Below the pieces are notes generated by a model. It was not told the DNA's origin and ran no database searches. It worked only from the letters and a program-made list of their open reading frames with translations. Of a stretch of DNA of 64,000 bases, positions 1-7,994 are shown piece by piece. The DNA is from JBBQVS01 sp038211295 (GTDB taxonomy: Bacteria; Chloroflexota; Ktedonobacteria; Ktedonobacterales; Ktedonobacteraceae). The stretch covers positions 61,641 through 125,640 of the forward strand of contig JBBQVS010000003.1 of the NCBI GenBank assembly GCA_038211295.1, read 5' to 3'. The position numbers and the translations under genes were made by a program. Positions within the stretch are counted from its first letter, which is position 1. Every line of letters begins with the position of its first letter.

Positions 1-844
1 AAAAGCGGGGTTCGTGTAGCGCGAGCCACAGGCTCAGACCGCTAAATAGCTCCTGCGTAGTGACATAGCGTGCGCTTACCTGTTCCTGTGGAGCAGTGTG
101 CAACCATCGCGTCACATCCTGTACATCAACGGGTCGTTGTTCGCCGAGCGTGAGGTAGAGTAGCCCTGGTTCCGCGTCGAGTTGTAGTTGTAACCCCTGT
201 TCCGCGAACGCGCCCCGCAGGCCGACAAAGCCACAGGAACGAACTGAAACACTCTCCAGGTGATCCCCCACCTGTTCAAAAGCAACGGCTATCTGTGGGC
301 CACGTACACTAAAGGGCAAAAGCAAACGGCCCTCTGGCGCAAGTTGCTCATGCCATGCCACAGTGATATCGCCAGAATTGACGGTGAGAATGATACAATC
401 ATACGGTGCCGCCTCTGGAAAGCCCAGACCACCGTCCGCGCACACAACCTGCACATGCGTGAAGCCTGCCGAGGCAAGATTTTTCCGTGCCTGCTCTACA
501 ATGTCTTCGTCAATATCAACCGTGACCACTCGCCCCGTCTCGCCCACAATCTGCGCCATCAGCGCGGCATTATAGCCAGTACCCGCGCCAATCTCAAGGA
601 CGCGTTGCCCCTGATGCAGGTCAAGTTGTTCCAGCATAATCGCCATAATTGTGGGTTGCGACGAGGAACTCACGACATGCCCATTCACCAGTTTGGTCGC
701 AATCGCTTTATCTTGATACACCTCTTCATATGGTAAGTCAGGCAAAAAGAGGTGACGCGGCACCGCGCGAAAAGCTGCCTCAACCTGTGATGAGACAATA
801 TGGCCCCTTGCCTTCACCTGATCGATGAGGTTTTTGTGAAGCAT
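1..844 (-). CDS. Protein-L-isoaspartate O-methyltransferase-like protein, 3' end cut by window edge
   Basis: A SAM-dependent methyltransferase of the PCMT family, which methylates isoaspartyl carboxylates. The frame is open from 844 to the window start (281 residues). The conserved block SSSSQPTIMAIMLE lies near residues 59-72 and the SAM motif LEIGAGTGYNA near 83-93; the post-I acidic motif VVTVDID follows. Ordinary bacterial PCMTs are about 210 residues, so this one has a C-terminal extension of at least 70 residues, ending at the edge in SLWLALHEPRF. Long PCMT-like proteins of this shape include methyltransferases that modify ribosomal peptides, so the substrate need not be damaged protein. 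Start: ATG 844; in-frame ATGs at 874 and 883 are possible and none has a clear Shine-Dalgarno. Family call firm; role open. Confidence 0.8.
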   Translation of the reverse strand, partial: MLHKNLIDQVKARGHIVSSQVEAAFRAVPRHLFLPDLPYEEVYQDKAIATKLVNGHVVSSSSQPTIMAIMLEQLDLHQGQRVLEIGAGTGYNAALMAQIVGETGRVVTVDIDEDIVEQARKNLASAGFTHVQVVCADGGLGFPEAAPYDCIILTVNSGDITVAWHEQLAPEGRLLLPFSVRGPQIAVAFEQVGDHLESVSVRSCGFVGLRGAFAEQGLQLQLDAEPGLLYLTLGEQRPVDVQDVTRWLHTAPQEQVSARYVTTQELFSGLSLWLALHEPRF

Positions 845-939
845 GGACGTTGTTTGTACGCTACTTCCTTGCATATCTTGCATGTACAGCACCAGTATGA
901 ATATAGGAAAACTTTGTATTTATCAAAACGACTGTTTGT

Positions 940-2367
940 TTATTCAAGCGTGGAAGATGGCATGGCTTCACGGTGATGCCAGTCTGTTAGTTGCTGATAG
1001 GCGTGCGCGATACGCAGGACGGTTGCCTCTTCAAAGGGTTTGCCCGCGACCTGCAAGCCAAACGGCAGGCCAGCACTTGAGAAGCCACAAGGAAACGTGA
1101 TTGCTGGTAGGCCGGCGAGATTGAACGGCATGGTCAGACGGAGCAGTGCGACGGTGGCGTTCTCAGTGATACCGTCGATCTTGATGTCCTGTCCAGCATG
1201 TGCAGCAAGTATAGCAGGAACGGGCAGGGTAGGCAAGACGAAAGCGTCCACACGTTGCATCACGGCACGTAGACTGCTGGAGAAGATGCGCCGCTCATAT
1301 TGGGCGTGCAGGTAGTCAACCGCCGAGACCGTTTGGCCTTGCACAAGCCGTGAACGCACAGTTTCGCTATAGCGATCGGGATGTTCCGTCAACCAGCCTT
1401 TTTGGCGATGCGAAAGAGTCGCCTCCGGCATCTGAATGGTGCGGTACAGGTCCATGGTGGGATGTGGCAACTCTACATCCAGTAACTCGGCCCCCTCTTC
1501 CTCCAGAACGTGGAGTGCGGCCCGCCATGACGAGCGTACTTCCGGGTCGAGTGGCGCGTAAAACGACTCTTGCGGCACACCAAGCCTGATACCTTGCAGC
1601 GACATGGGGCCGCGTCCCTCCGCTCCCTCAATCAAGGTCGCGGTTGGACGGCCAGGTAGTCCCGTGACGCTATTGGGGTCACGCGGATCATATCTGGCGA
1701 TGGCGTCGAACAGAATGGCGCAATCCTCCGCGCTCCGCCCCATCGGGCCAACGTGGTCAAGAGACCAGCTAAGCGGAATAACGCCGTAACAACTGACACG
1801 TCCATACGTCGGTTTGAGGCCAGTGATGCCACAGCAGGACGCGGGAATACGGATGGAGCCGCCGGTGTCGGTTCCAATCGCGCCCAGCGTCATGCTCGCC
1901 GCGATTGACGCAGCAGAGCCACCACTGGAACCACCAGTTATATGAGTGGAGTTCCACGGATTACGCGTTGGTGGGGCATAAGGGCCATACGCGAACTCGA
2001 ACGTATTGGTCTTGCCTATGATAATCGCGCCGTTTTTGCGTAACTGCTCGACTACCATAGCATCCTCCTGCGAAAGATGGTCAGCCAGTACCTTCGAGCC
2101 GGCGGTGGTGCGAACACCTTTGACCGCTATCAAATCCTTGATAGCAATAGGGATACCGTGCAGTTGACTGCGATAAAGCCCGGTACGCAGTTCGCGCTCC
2201 AATCGTTCGGCCTCTTCCAGAGCCTGCTCACGTATGACCGTGATGTATGCTTGAACCTCCCCGTCGCGCTCATCGATCTGGTCGAGTGTCTCCAGAACAA
2301 GTTCAGTCGGTGTAATAAGCCCTGAATGAATCTCTTCGGCAGCTTCGCGTATGGACATATAAGGCAT
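940..2367 (-). CDS. Amidase (amidase-signature family, GatA-like)
   Basis: Amidase-signature hydrolase of 475 residues, cleaving a carboxamide to acid and ammonia. The Ser-cisSer-Lys triad is visible: Lys77 in GIPIAIKD, cis-Ser147 in TGGSSGGSAAS and nucleophile Ser171 in GTDTGGSIRIPA. The family includes GatA of the tRNA amidotransferase, but no gatB or gatC is adjacent, so a stand-alone amidase is as likely. The longest frame runs back to a TTG at 2472; I chose ATG 2367 (MPYMSIREAAEE) because family similarity begins there. A second ATG at 2358 is also possible. Monocistronic by appearance. Substrate unknown. Confidence 0.85.
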   Translation of the reverse strand: MPYMSIREAAEEIHSGLITPTELVLETLDQIDERDGEVQAYITVIREQALEEAERLERELRTGLYRSQLHGIPIAIKDLIAVKGVRTTAGSKVLADHLSQEDAMVVEQLRKNGAIIIGKTNTFEFAYGPYAPPTRNPWNSTHITGGSSGGSAASIAASMTLGAIGTDTGGSIRIPASCCGITGLKPTYGRVSCYGVIPLSWSLDHVGPMGRSAEDCAILFDAIARYDPRDPNSVTGLPGRPTATLIEGAEGRGPMSLQGIRLGVPQESFYAPLDPEVRSSWRAALHVLEEEGAELLDVELPHPTMDLYRTIQMPEATLSHRQKGWLTEHPDRYSETVRSRLVQGQTVSAVDYLHAQYERRIFSSSLRAVMQRVDAFVLPTLPVPAILAAHAGQDIKIDGITENATVALLRLTMPFNLAGLPAITFPCGFSSAGLPFGLQVAGKPFEEATVLRIAHAYQQLTDWHHREAMPSSTLE

Positions 2368-2994
2368 GGTTGTCAGCTTTCTACTTGTGCTTATTGTTCC
2401 TTGCGGTTGGACACCTCCATTATAACGCGACGCGAACAAGCCCGTATAGAGTAATATATGGCTTTGCTCCAATTATATCTAACTCTCGCACTAATCAATT
2501 GTACATCAAAACATAATAAATGATGTCATAATGCGATCAAGCATAGTTTTCTACCAACCTAGGAACTTCAATTGTCTTTGCTAATAACGCAAAAAAACTT
2601 GCATTTGTCTGTCTCATAATGGTGGACATTTATACGTCGAGTATTGGTATGCAGGTAGCTGAAAAGGGCGAATGATACTATTTTCTTAAAAGAAGTATAA
2701 AGTCTTAAAACAGTGAATTTTATGTTAAGAGTATTAAGAGCTAGTCGTTATGACTAGCTCTTTCTCCTTGCGTTATTTGGTCTGCGGGCGACACAGCACA
2801 AATGGCGAGATTTCCTTTTTGTGTATTCCGTCGTAGCGTTGACGATTATACAAAGCCTGTACTTTTACGGAAGTTCCCGCTTCCATGCGCTAATCGAGCC
2901 ATTTGTACTGCTCTTTGTCACGGGCTTCTGCTGGTGGGCTTTCTCCAAAGTACCAGTAAAAAAGCGCGAAAATGTGTAGCGAGAGAGCCTACGC
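2368..2994. other. Non-coding spacer, amidase to rsgA
   Basis: About 620 AT-rich bases with no convincing gene. On the minus strand a TATAAT-like box at 2472-2477 could serve the amidase gene, but a good -35 at standard spacing is missing. The only clear structure is the hairpin at 2738-2760. Confidence 0.5.
2738..2760. terminator. Hairpin terminator candidate downstream of rsgA
   Basis: Perfect 9-bp inverted repeat (GAGCTAGTC, loop GTTAT, GACTAGCTC). It is followed by TTTCTCC on the plus strand and by TTAATACTCTT on the minus strand. It lies where rsgA, read leftwards, would end. The T-rich tails are modest on both sides. Confidence 0.55.
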
Positions 2995-4041
2995 TTATCT
3001 CTCCTCCCCGCTATACATTCGCACGTAACTTCTGTAGCGGTGCTCATCAATGGCACCTGCGTCTACCGCTTTGCGAACGGCGCACCCGTCCTCGTCAACA
3101 TGTGAGCAGTCAACGTATTCGCAGTCGCCAAGATAGGGGCGGAACTCGATAAAGCAAGAGGCTAGTTCCCCCGGCTCGACATTCCACGTCGCGAGCGCAC
3201 GAATACCAGCAGAGTCGGCGAGCCAGCCACCAATAGATAGAGGGTAGAGCTGGGAGCCTGTAGTAGTATGCTTGCCCTTGCCCGTCACGTCGCTCACCAG
3301 CCCCGTCTTGAGTGCCATTCCCGGCTCTATCGCGTTGACCAGAGATGATTTCCCAACACCCGAAGGGCCAGTAAAAAGGGTCGTTTGGGCTTTGAGCAGT
3401 GAGCGCAGATGATCGATACCCTGTCCCGTGTGTGTACTTGTCCAGACTACCGTGTAGCCAATCTTGCTATATAGCTCGCTCGCGCCCTCCACCTGCGCCC
3501 CGTGTGGTAGGTCGGACTTGTTCAGGCAGAGAATGGCACGCAAATTTGCCGACTCGCAGATGGTCAGGAAGCGGTCAACCATGCCGAAGTGAGGATCAGG
3601 TTGCGCGATAGCAAAGACGAGAACGACCTGGTTGAGGTTGGCAAGCATGGTTTGCTGAATAACTTTTTTGGAGGTCGAGCCAGCATCTCGTCGCGAAAGC
3701 GCACTTTGACGCGGTAAAATCTCTTCAATTAGGCCCGTTTCTTCGTCCAGACGGCGGAGTTTGACATAATCTCCAACGGAAAGGCGCGTGGGGGGCGGGT
3801 TTTCGCCGCTATCATGGCTCTGCATACGCTCCATGCGCTTCTCATAGTTGGGGTCAAGCAATGCTTTATCGCGCCATACACGCATGTTGCTTACAGTTTT
3901 CGCGGATTGCGCCTGGGCGAAGGCTTTTTTGAGCTTGCCGCGCAACGTGCAGCGCAGGATACCGGTGTCGGTGTGAACGTCGTAGATGCCATGTGCGCCG
4001 TTAAGCACGACGCCGATCACGGTCTCGGTTTCGTTTGTCAA
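2995..4041 (-). CDS. rsgA: Ribosome small-subunit-dependent GTPase A
   Basis: Circularly permuted GTPase that acts in late 30S maturation. Order of elements (348 residues): N-terminal OB-type region with VIGVVLNGAHGIYDV; G4 motif LNKSD near 173-177; P-loop TGPSGVGKSS near 224-233; switch motif DSAGIR near 276-281; C-terminal zinc cluster with Cys307, Cys312, His314 and Cys320. The longest frame begins at a TTG at 4083 with no ribosome site. I chose the TTG at 4041 because a strong GGAGGGG lies 6-7 bases upstream; no in-frame ATG is available. Terminated by the hairpin at 2738. Family call is secure. Confidence 0.93.
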   Translation of the reverse strand: MTNETETVIGVVLNGAHGIYDVHTDTGILRCTLRGKLKKAFAQAQSAKTVSNMRVWRDKALLDPNYEKRMERMQSHDSGENPPPTRLSVGDYVKLRRLDEETGLIEEILPRQSALSRRDAGSTSKKVIQQTMLANLNQVVLVFAIAQPDPHFGMVDRFLTICESANLRAILCLNKSDLPHGAQVEGASELYSKIGYTVVWTSTHTGQGIDHLRSLLKAQTTLFTGPSGVGKSSLVNAIEPGMALKTGLVSDVTGKGKHTTTGSQLYPLSIGGWLADSAGIRALATWNVEPGELASCFIEFRPYLGDCEYVDCSHVDEDGCAVRKAVDAGAIDEHRYRSYVRMYSGEER

Positions 4042-4477
4042 TGTTTTCCCCTCCAGAGGAATAAAAAAACACGGTTCATTCAATGTTTTGATTGATGCCT
4101 ACCGTGTCGCGCGGGGAAACAAACGAAGAGAGTGGAAGTATACGAATAGCTAAACGCGTTTCCCTCTAGCTCTTCAACAGGGTAGACAAGGTGCATACAA
4201 GCACAGTTGGTATTGCGTGCTTTCCCATATAGACACCTCTTCCACTGGCAAGGCCAGAATTTCTATGCACAAACTATCGTTCTTCAAGCATACTCGAATG
4301 GACTGCTTTTGTCAATGAATTTTTCTGACGAAAATGAGCCACTTGGATATTCTTCTGGAATATTTGGCGTCATAAGTATGTTTCTTACTCTAGGTATGTT
4401 ACCTACTATGGATACGTTGTTTTAGGTGGTAGAGATGCGATGCTCTCATGTAGAACAGAAAAAGGATGCACACGGAT
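4042..4477. other. Divergent intergenic region, rsgA / oxidoreductase
   Basis: About 430 bases between divergent genes. An open frame on the plus strand (4207-4425, 72 codons) has no ribosome site and no recognisable features, so it is not called. Promoters for both flanking genes should lie here, but I see no pair of boxes good enough to name. Confidence 0.4.
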
Positions 4478-5413
4478 ATGGCAAAACAAACGATTAACGC
4501 GATACAAGTACACAGTTATGGCGATGCCAGCCAGCTTAAATTTGAACAGATAGCGCAACCAGAGCCACAGGCAGACGAAGTGCTTGTTCGTGTATACGCA
4601 GCCGGAGTCAACCCAATCGATTGGAAAATTCGCGCAGGTTATTTAAAAGAGTTTATGCCGGCTACCTTCCCCTACGTGCCTGGTGCCGATCTCGCGGGCG
4701 TAGTCGAGCGCGTTGGCCCCGGCGTGACCGCGTTTCAGCCGGGACAAGAGGTGTTTGGTCGCAGTTCTCAAGGTTCCTACACCGAATATGGCATCGCTCC
4801 CGCGACCAGTCTTGCCCTGAAGCCAAAATCAATGAGCTTTGAGGAGGCGGCGGCAATTCCCGTTGGCGCGACAACCGCATGGCAGGGCCTTTTCGAGTAT
4901 GGCAACCTGCAAGCGGGGCAACGCGTCCTCATTCTTGGTGGTGCTGGCGGTGTCGGACTTTTCGCCGTACAGTTTGCTCATTGGAAGGGGGCGCACGTCA
5001 TCGCTACCGCCTCAACAAAAAACGTGGAGTTTGTGCGTTCGCTTGGTGCCGAAACAGTTATCGACTACACCACGACAAAGGTTGAAGACGTAATTCATGA
5101 CGTAGACCTGGTACTCGACACCGTTGGCGGGGCGGCACTCGCTACAGTCTGGCCCACACTCAAACGTGGCGGCACGTTGGTCACTATCGCGGGTCAGCCG
5201 GACGAGGCGAAAGCCAAAGAGCGTGATACTCACACCGCTCGCTTCTCAGCGCAAATCTCCGACAAACTGCTGGCAACCTTCGCGCAGCTAATCGAGGAAG
5301 GTAAAGTCAAGGTGACGGTTGCCGACACCTTCGCGCTCAGCAATGCCAGAGCAGCGCACGAACTCAGCGAGAGCGGACACGGGCGCGGACGCATCGTGCT
5401 GAAGATTTCATAA
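4478..5413 (+). CDS. NADP-dependent quinone oxidoreductase-like MDR protein
   Basis: Medium-chain dehydrogenase/reductase of the zinc-free quinone oxidoreductase branch, 311 residues. Seen: GroES-like N-terminal half with PQADEVLVRVYAAGVNPIDWK; nucleotide motif VLILGGAGGVGLFAVQFA; VIATAST after the second strand; C-terminal RGRIVLKIS typical of the family. The structural zinc cysteines of alcohol dehydrogenases are absent. It would reduce quinones or conjugated enones with NADPH. Start: ATG 4478 (MAKQTINAIQVHSYG) rather than ATG 4466, because AAAAAGG sits directly against 4466 but at usable distance from 4478. The stop codon lies in the left arm of the long hairpin at 5412. Confidence 0.9.
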   Translation: MAKQTINAIQVHSYGDASQLKFEQIAQPEPQADEVLVRVYAAGVNPIDWKIRAGYLKEFMPATFPYVPGADLAGVVERVGPGVTAFQPGQEVFGRSSQGSYTEYGIAPATSLALKPKSMSFEEAAAIPVGATTAWQGLFEYGNLQAGQRVLILGGAGGVGLFAVQFAHWKGAHVIATASTKNVEFVRSLGAETVIDYTTTKVEDVIHDVDLVLDTVGGAALATVWPTLKRGGTLVTIAGQPDEAKAKERDTHTARFSAQISDKLLATFAQLIEEGKVKVTVADTFALSNARAAHELSESGHGRGRIVLKIS

Positions 5414-5481
5414 GAATATGTTTTCATGACAACAGGCCTGTACAAGATTGTATGGGCCTGTTGTCATGAAAACATATTCTT
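5412..5481. terminator. Bidirectional hairpin between convergent genes
   Basis: Perfect 27-bp inverted repeat with a loop of about 16 bases (arms 5412-5438 and 5455-5481). It overlaps the TAA of the oxidoreductase and ends 2 bases before the stop of the convergent hydrolase. It should end transcription from both sides. It is much longer than a usual intrinsic terminator and lacks a long T-run. Confidence 0.75.
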
Positions 5482-5483
5482 GT

Positions 5484-6149
5484 TTATGCGTCAATAGTTA
5501 CCATGTCGCCGACATTTCTCATTGAGTGGAAGGTGACGCCGAGAGGTGAGAAGACTTTTTCGTAATTCTCGTAGCGTTGTTTGAGAAAAAAGTCTTTAGC
5601 ATAGCCATCGTGAACAGGGAGTATCATCTGAGGGCGCATGGTCTCGACAAATTGTGCAATGGCGATCTCCGTCGTCCACGGTGCCATCGACGGCACAGCC
5701 ATCGCCTTCATACCCTTCAACGGAGTGAGTAGCGCGTCAAACGAGTCGCCGGGGTTCAAAAACGTGTCGTTTATCACGTATGCGGTGTTTTGTGGCAAAG
5801 TCGAAGATAAAATCTTTTCGTGAGCCGCAGGTAAAGCGCGAATGGTGCAATTTTTTGTGTGATGACTGCCCTCTTCGAGCAGCATTGCTTCGATGCCTTG
5901 CATTGCGAACGTGGTTTTGCCCTCGCTATTTGTTAGCACAGTTGCCCCACTCTTCGCAATAATTTCTTTTAACATCGCCATGTCTACATGGTCTGGATGC
6001 TGGTGCGTGATAATTATTGTGGTGACATCACTGAACGTTTCGGGTCGCACTTTTCCCTCGACGAAAGAGAAGACGCCGGGGTCAAACAGAATCTTGTCCG
6101 CGCCCTCTTCTACGACGAGGCACGAATGAATGTATTTGTATACGTGCAT
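5484..6149 (-). CDS. UlaG-like metallo-beta-lactamase-fold hydrolase
   Basis: Metal-dependent hydrolase of 221 residues. The metal motif is HQHPDH at residues 49-54; further ligand candidates are His115 in AAHE and His199 in PVHDGYA. The sequence opens with YIHSCLVVEEGADKILFDPG, as in the UlaG/YcbL-type group annotated as L-ascorbate-metabolism or L-lactonase-like proteins. No sugar genes adjoin, so the substrate is unknown. ATG 6149 has GGAAGG about 13 bases upstream. It follows the RIO kinase gene on the same strand but a strong terminator separates them, so it is probably transcribed alone. Confidence 0.85.
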   Translation of the reverse strand: MHVYKYIHSCLVVEEGADKILFDPGVFSFVEGKVRPETFSDVTTIIITHQHPDHVDMAMLKEIIAKSGATVLTNSEGKTTFAMQGIEAMLLEEGSHHTKNCTIRALPAAHEKILSSTLPQNTAYVINDTFLNPGDSFDALLTPLKGMKAMAVPSMAPWTTEIAIAQFVETMRPQMILPVHDGYAKDFFLKQRYENYEKVFSPLGVTFHSMRNVGDMVTIDA

Positions 6150-6177
6150 TTGCGTGTTATCCGCCTTCCACTTGCTG

Positions 6178-6227
6178 AAAAAACGTTGCTGCTTTCTGCT
6201 TATACGCTACAGAAAGCAGCAACGTTT
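6178..6227 (-). terminator. Intrinsic terminator of the RIO kinase gene
   Basis: 18-bp perfect stem (arms 6181-6198 and 6210-6227, loop 11) followed on the minus strand by a run of six T. Textbook intrinsic terminator, 22 bases after the kinase stop. Confidence 0.88.
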
Positions 6228-6249
6228 CATAGGCTTTGCCCGTACCCTG

Positions 6250-7209
6250 TTAGCCCTGATACTTTTTCCACATAGCTGTAGCAAGTGCGGTTGCATCCGT
6301 GGGAACATCATAACGGGCAAAGTAACGACAGACGCGGGCGATATCGCGCTCCAGCAGAGGAAACACATCAGTATTTTGACGCGGGTCAACCGCTTGTGCG
6401 AAGTCGATGAGCAACACACGACCTTGCCAGTAGAGAATGTTGTACTCCGACAGATCGCCATGAATACGGTTCTGTTGTAGGCAAAGCTCGATATTGTAGA
6501 GTATACAGTCAAAAAGAGGTTGCGCTTCTTCGCGTTCGAGCTTGACATCACGCAACAACGCAGCTGGCTCACCCTCGATGCCAATATACTCCATCAGCAC
6601 GGCGTTACCGACGTGCGCCAATGGTTTGGGTACGTCTGCTCCTGCATCAAAGAGCAGAGTGTGCGTCTGAAACTCGAAATCAATCCACGAGGAAACCTGG
6701 GCAGCACGTCCGCGCTCGCTTCTAAAGGCTCCGCGCTGGTGATGGCTTCCACGCGCAACGTTGCCATCGAGATCGCGCTGTGTGCGTCCCTCGCGATAAA
6801 TGGCGTCATTTTTCAGGCTCCGAAACATACGAGGACGATAAATTTTCGCTGCGACATAGGTTAATCCCGTTTTGGGGTCTGCACTACAGCAGTATACTGT
6901 CGCTTCCTTCCCGCTTTTCACGACGTGTAGCACGTCAACAATCAGGTCTTGCTCATAGAAATCCGTGAGTGACGAGAGTATCCACGAGGCATCACGTTTG
7001 TTCGTCAGAAATGTGGGGTTGAACGCGGCCTTGCTTAGTTCATCTTCTTTAAGCGTTTGCGATTGCAGCCAGCGTTGCACGTCGGCGTTACTCTCGTAGC
7101 TCTCTTTTTGCGAAGGTTTAGGTAGCACGGGCGCAATGCGTTTTGGCTTTGGTTTGCGGTATCGTTGTTCTTCCAACTCGTCAAGTTCGATATTTTCGTA
7201 GCGGCTCAT
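6250..7209 (-). CDS. RIO-family protein kinase
   Basis: Atypical serine kinase or ATPase of the RIO family, 319 residues. Seen: nucleotide loop SGKEATVY at 99-106, the Lys122 region VAAKIYRP, catalytic loop HGDLSEYN at 250-257 and metal loop IDFAQ at 268-272. These match RIO1-type proteins, which in archaea and eukaryotes act in small-subunit ribosome maturation; in bacteria the role is unclear. Residues 1-60 are charged and low-complexity (KPKPKRIAPVLPKP) and may be disordered. Residues 150-172 hold an Arg/His-rich stretch rather than ordered kinase sequence. ATG 7209 has AAAGGA 6 bases upstream. Monocistronic. Confidence 0.9.
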   Translation of the reverse strand: MSRYENIELDELEEQRYRKPKPKRIAPVLPKPSQKESYESNADVQRWLQSQTLKEDELSKAAFNPTFLTNKRDASWILSSLTDFYEQDLIVDVLHVVKSGKEATVYCCSADPKTGLTYVAAKIYRPRMFRSLKNDAIYREGRTQRDLDGNVARGSHHQRGAFRSERGRAAQVSSWIDFEFQTHTLLFDAGADVPKPLAHVGNAVLMEYIGIEGEPAALLRDVKLEREEAQPLFDCILYNIELCLQQNRIHGDLSEYNILYWQGRVLLIDFAQAVDPRQNTDVFPLLERDIARVCRYFARYDVPTDATALATAMWKKYQG

Positions 7210-7229
7210 ACCGTATCCTTTTATGTGGA

Positions 7230-7258
7230 GATGTAGGATGTGCTTCTCACTGTTTCAA
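7230..7258 (-). promoter_or_regulatory. Promoter for RIO kinase gene
   Basis: TTGAAA (7253-7258), 17-base spacer, TACATC (7230-7235), reading leftwards into the kinase 20 bases later. Reasonable -35, weak -10. Confidence 0.45.
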
Positions 7259-7340
7259 GTCTTTGTAGTGAGAGTACAATAAGGCACCATCCTTACAAAA
7301 TGTAGTTACGTGGGATATGTGGATAAGGATACTCGGAGCA

Positions 7341-7374
7341 TAAAAAGACCACGCTCATATGGAGGAACGCGTGG
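7341..7374 (-). terminator. Weak terminator after small open frame
   Basis: 6-bp stem CCACGC/GCGTGG (7349-7354 and 7369-7374) followed on the minus strand by TCTTTTTA. It would end a transcript coming from the small open frame at 7431-7508. Confidence 0.4.
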
Positions 7375-7430
7375 CTAGCAGCAGGAAGGTAGAATATGAC
7401 GTGAAAGCGGGACAGGGCCGCGCGCTTAGT

Positions 7431-7508
7431 CTACGCCAGAAAAAACCTCGTTGCGGTAGCGGTGGTGTTGATATGCTCAGAGACCTGTAAAACCATGAAG
7501 GTCGCCAT
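7431..7508 (-). CDS. Candidate small protein, 25 residues
   Basis: Short frame beginning MATFMVLQVSEHINTT and ending RFFLA. It is supported only by context: AAAGGAG ends 10 bases before ATG 7508; a TTGACT (7568-7573) 17 bases from TACTCT (7545-7550) lies upstream; and a hairpin with a T-run (7341-7374) lies downstream. Protein sequence is not recognised. It could instead be a non-coding RNA between the same promoter and terminator. This is the only plausible content of the roughly 450-base gap between the RIO kinase and the hypothetical gene at 7664. Confidence 0.3.
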   Translation of the reverse strand: MATFMVLQVSEHINTTATATRFFLA

Positions 7509-7588
7509 CTGTATCTATCTCCTTTCGCTGTAGAATATAGGTCAAGAGTACCACGAGGTATGCAAGAAGTCAAGGGTGATTCGAGAAG

Positions 7589-7665
7589 AAGCCGTTGTGA
7601 ATGAAGGCGCGACGCGTGAACTTCTTGCTGCTTTTCCTACGTCGCGCCTTCATTCACAACGGCTT
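7589..7665. terminator. Long perfect hairpin at the end of the 7664 gene
   Basis: Perfect 26-bp inverted repeat (7589-7614 and 7640-7665, loop about 25). The TAA of the minus-strand gene ending at 7664 lies in the right arm. The T-run (TATATTTTTTC) is on the plus-strand side; the minus-strand tail is TTCTTCTC. Same design as the hairpin at 5412. Confidence 0.65.
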
Positions 7666-7891
7666 ATATTTTTTCTTGTCCGTTCTGGTCGGCCAGGGGA
7701 TTTTGTTTCTCTAGTTTCTCCTGCAATTCTGGAATGATGCGTTGTGCCTGTGGGCCACTCAGGTCGGGCTTGCCTTCGCTATCATATTGTCCCTGCCCAT
7801 ACTGGCCTTCGTTGCCCTGACTGCCGTACAGTTCCTGTAATGTGGGACTCTGCGGTTGCTCCTGTTTGGGAGTCTGTTCCTGCTCTGCCAT
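7664..7891 (-). CDS. Small glutamine-rich hypothetical protein
   Basis: A 75-residue hydrophilic protein rich in Gln, Glu, Gly and Pro (MAEQEQTPKQEQPQSPTL; GNEGQYGQGQYDSEGKPDL). No signal peptide, membrane segment or known domain; probably disordered for most of its length, with a short amphipathic segment RIIPELQEKLEKQ near the end. Start ATG 7891 has GAAGGAG with 8-base spacing; an upstream in-frame ATG at 7936 is less likely. It precedes the hairpin at 7589. The strong ribosome site makes it a likely real gene; function unknown. Confidence 0.65.
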   Translation of the reverse strand: MAEQEQTPKQEQPQSPTLQELYGSQGNEGQYGQGQYDSEGKPDLSGPQAQRIIPELQEKLEKQNPLADQNGQEKI

Positions 7892-7994
7892 AGCTTCTTC
7901 TCCTTCATACTGAATACTCATTTTTGTAGTGTGCATCTGTCTGTATATATAAAAGTACGCAAGGCGCGGCAGAAACGTGTACAGGGATATGTGT

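Noticed and set aside
4207..4425. 72-codon frame before the quinone oxidoreductase gene
   Set aside because: No ribosome site and no family resemblance; it occupies the likely promoter region of the oxidoreductase.
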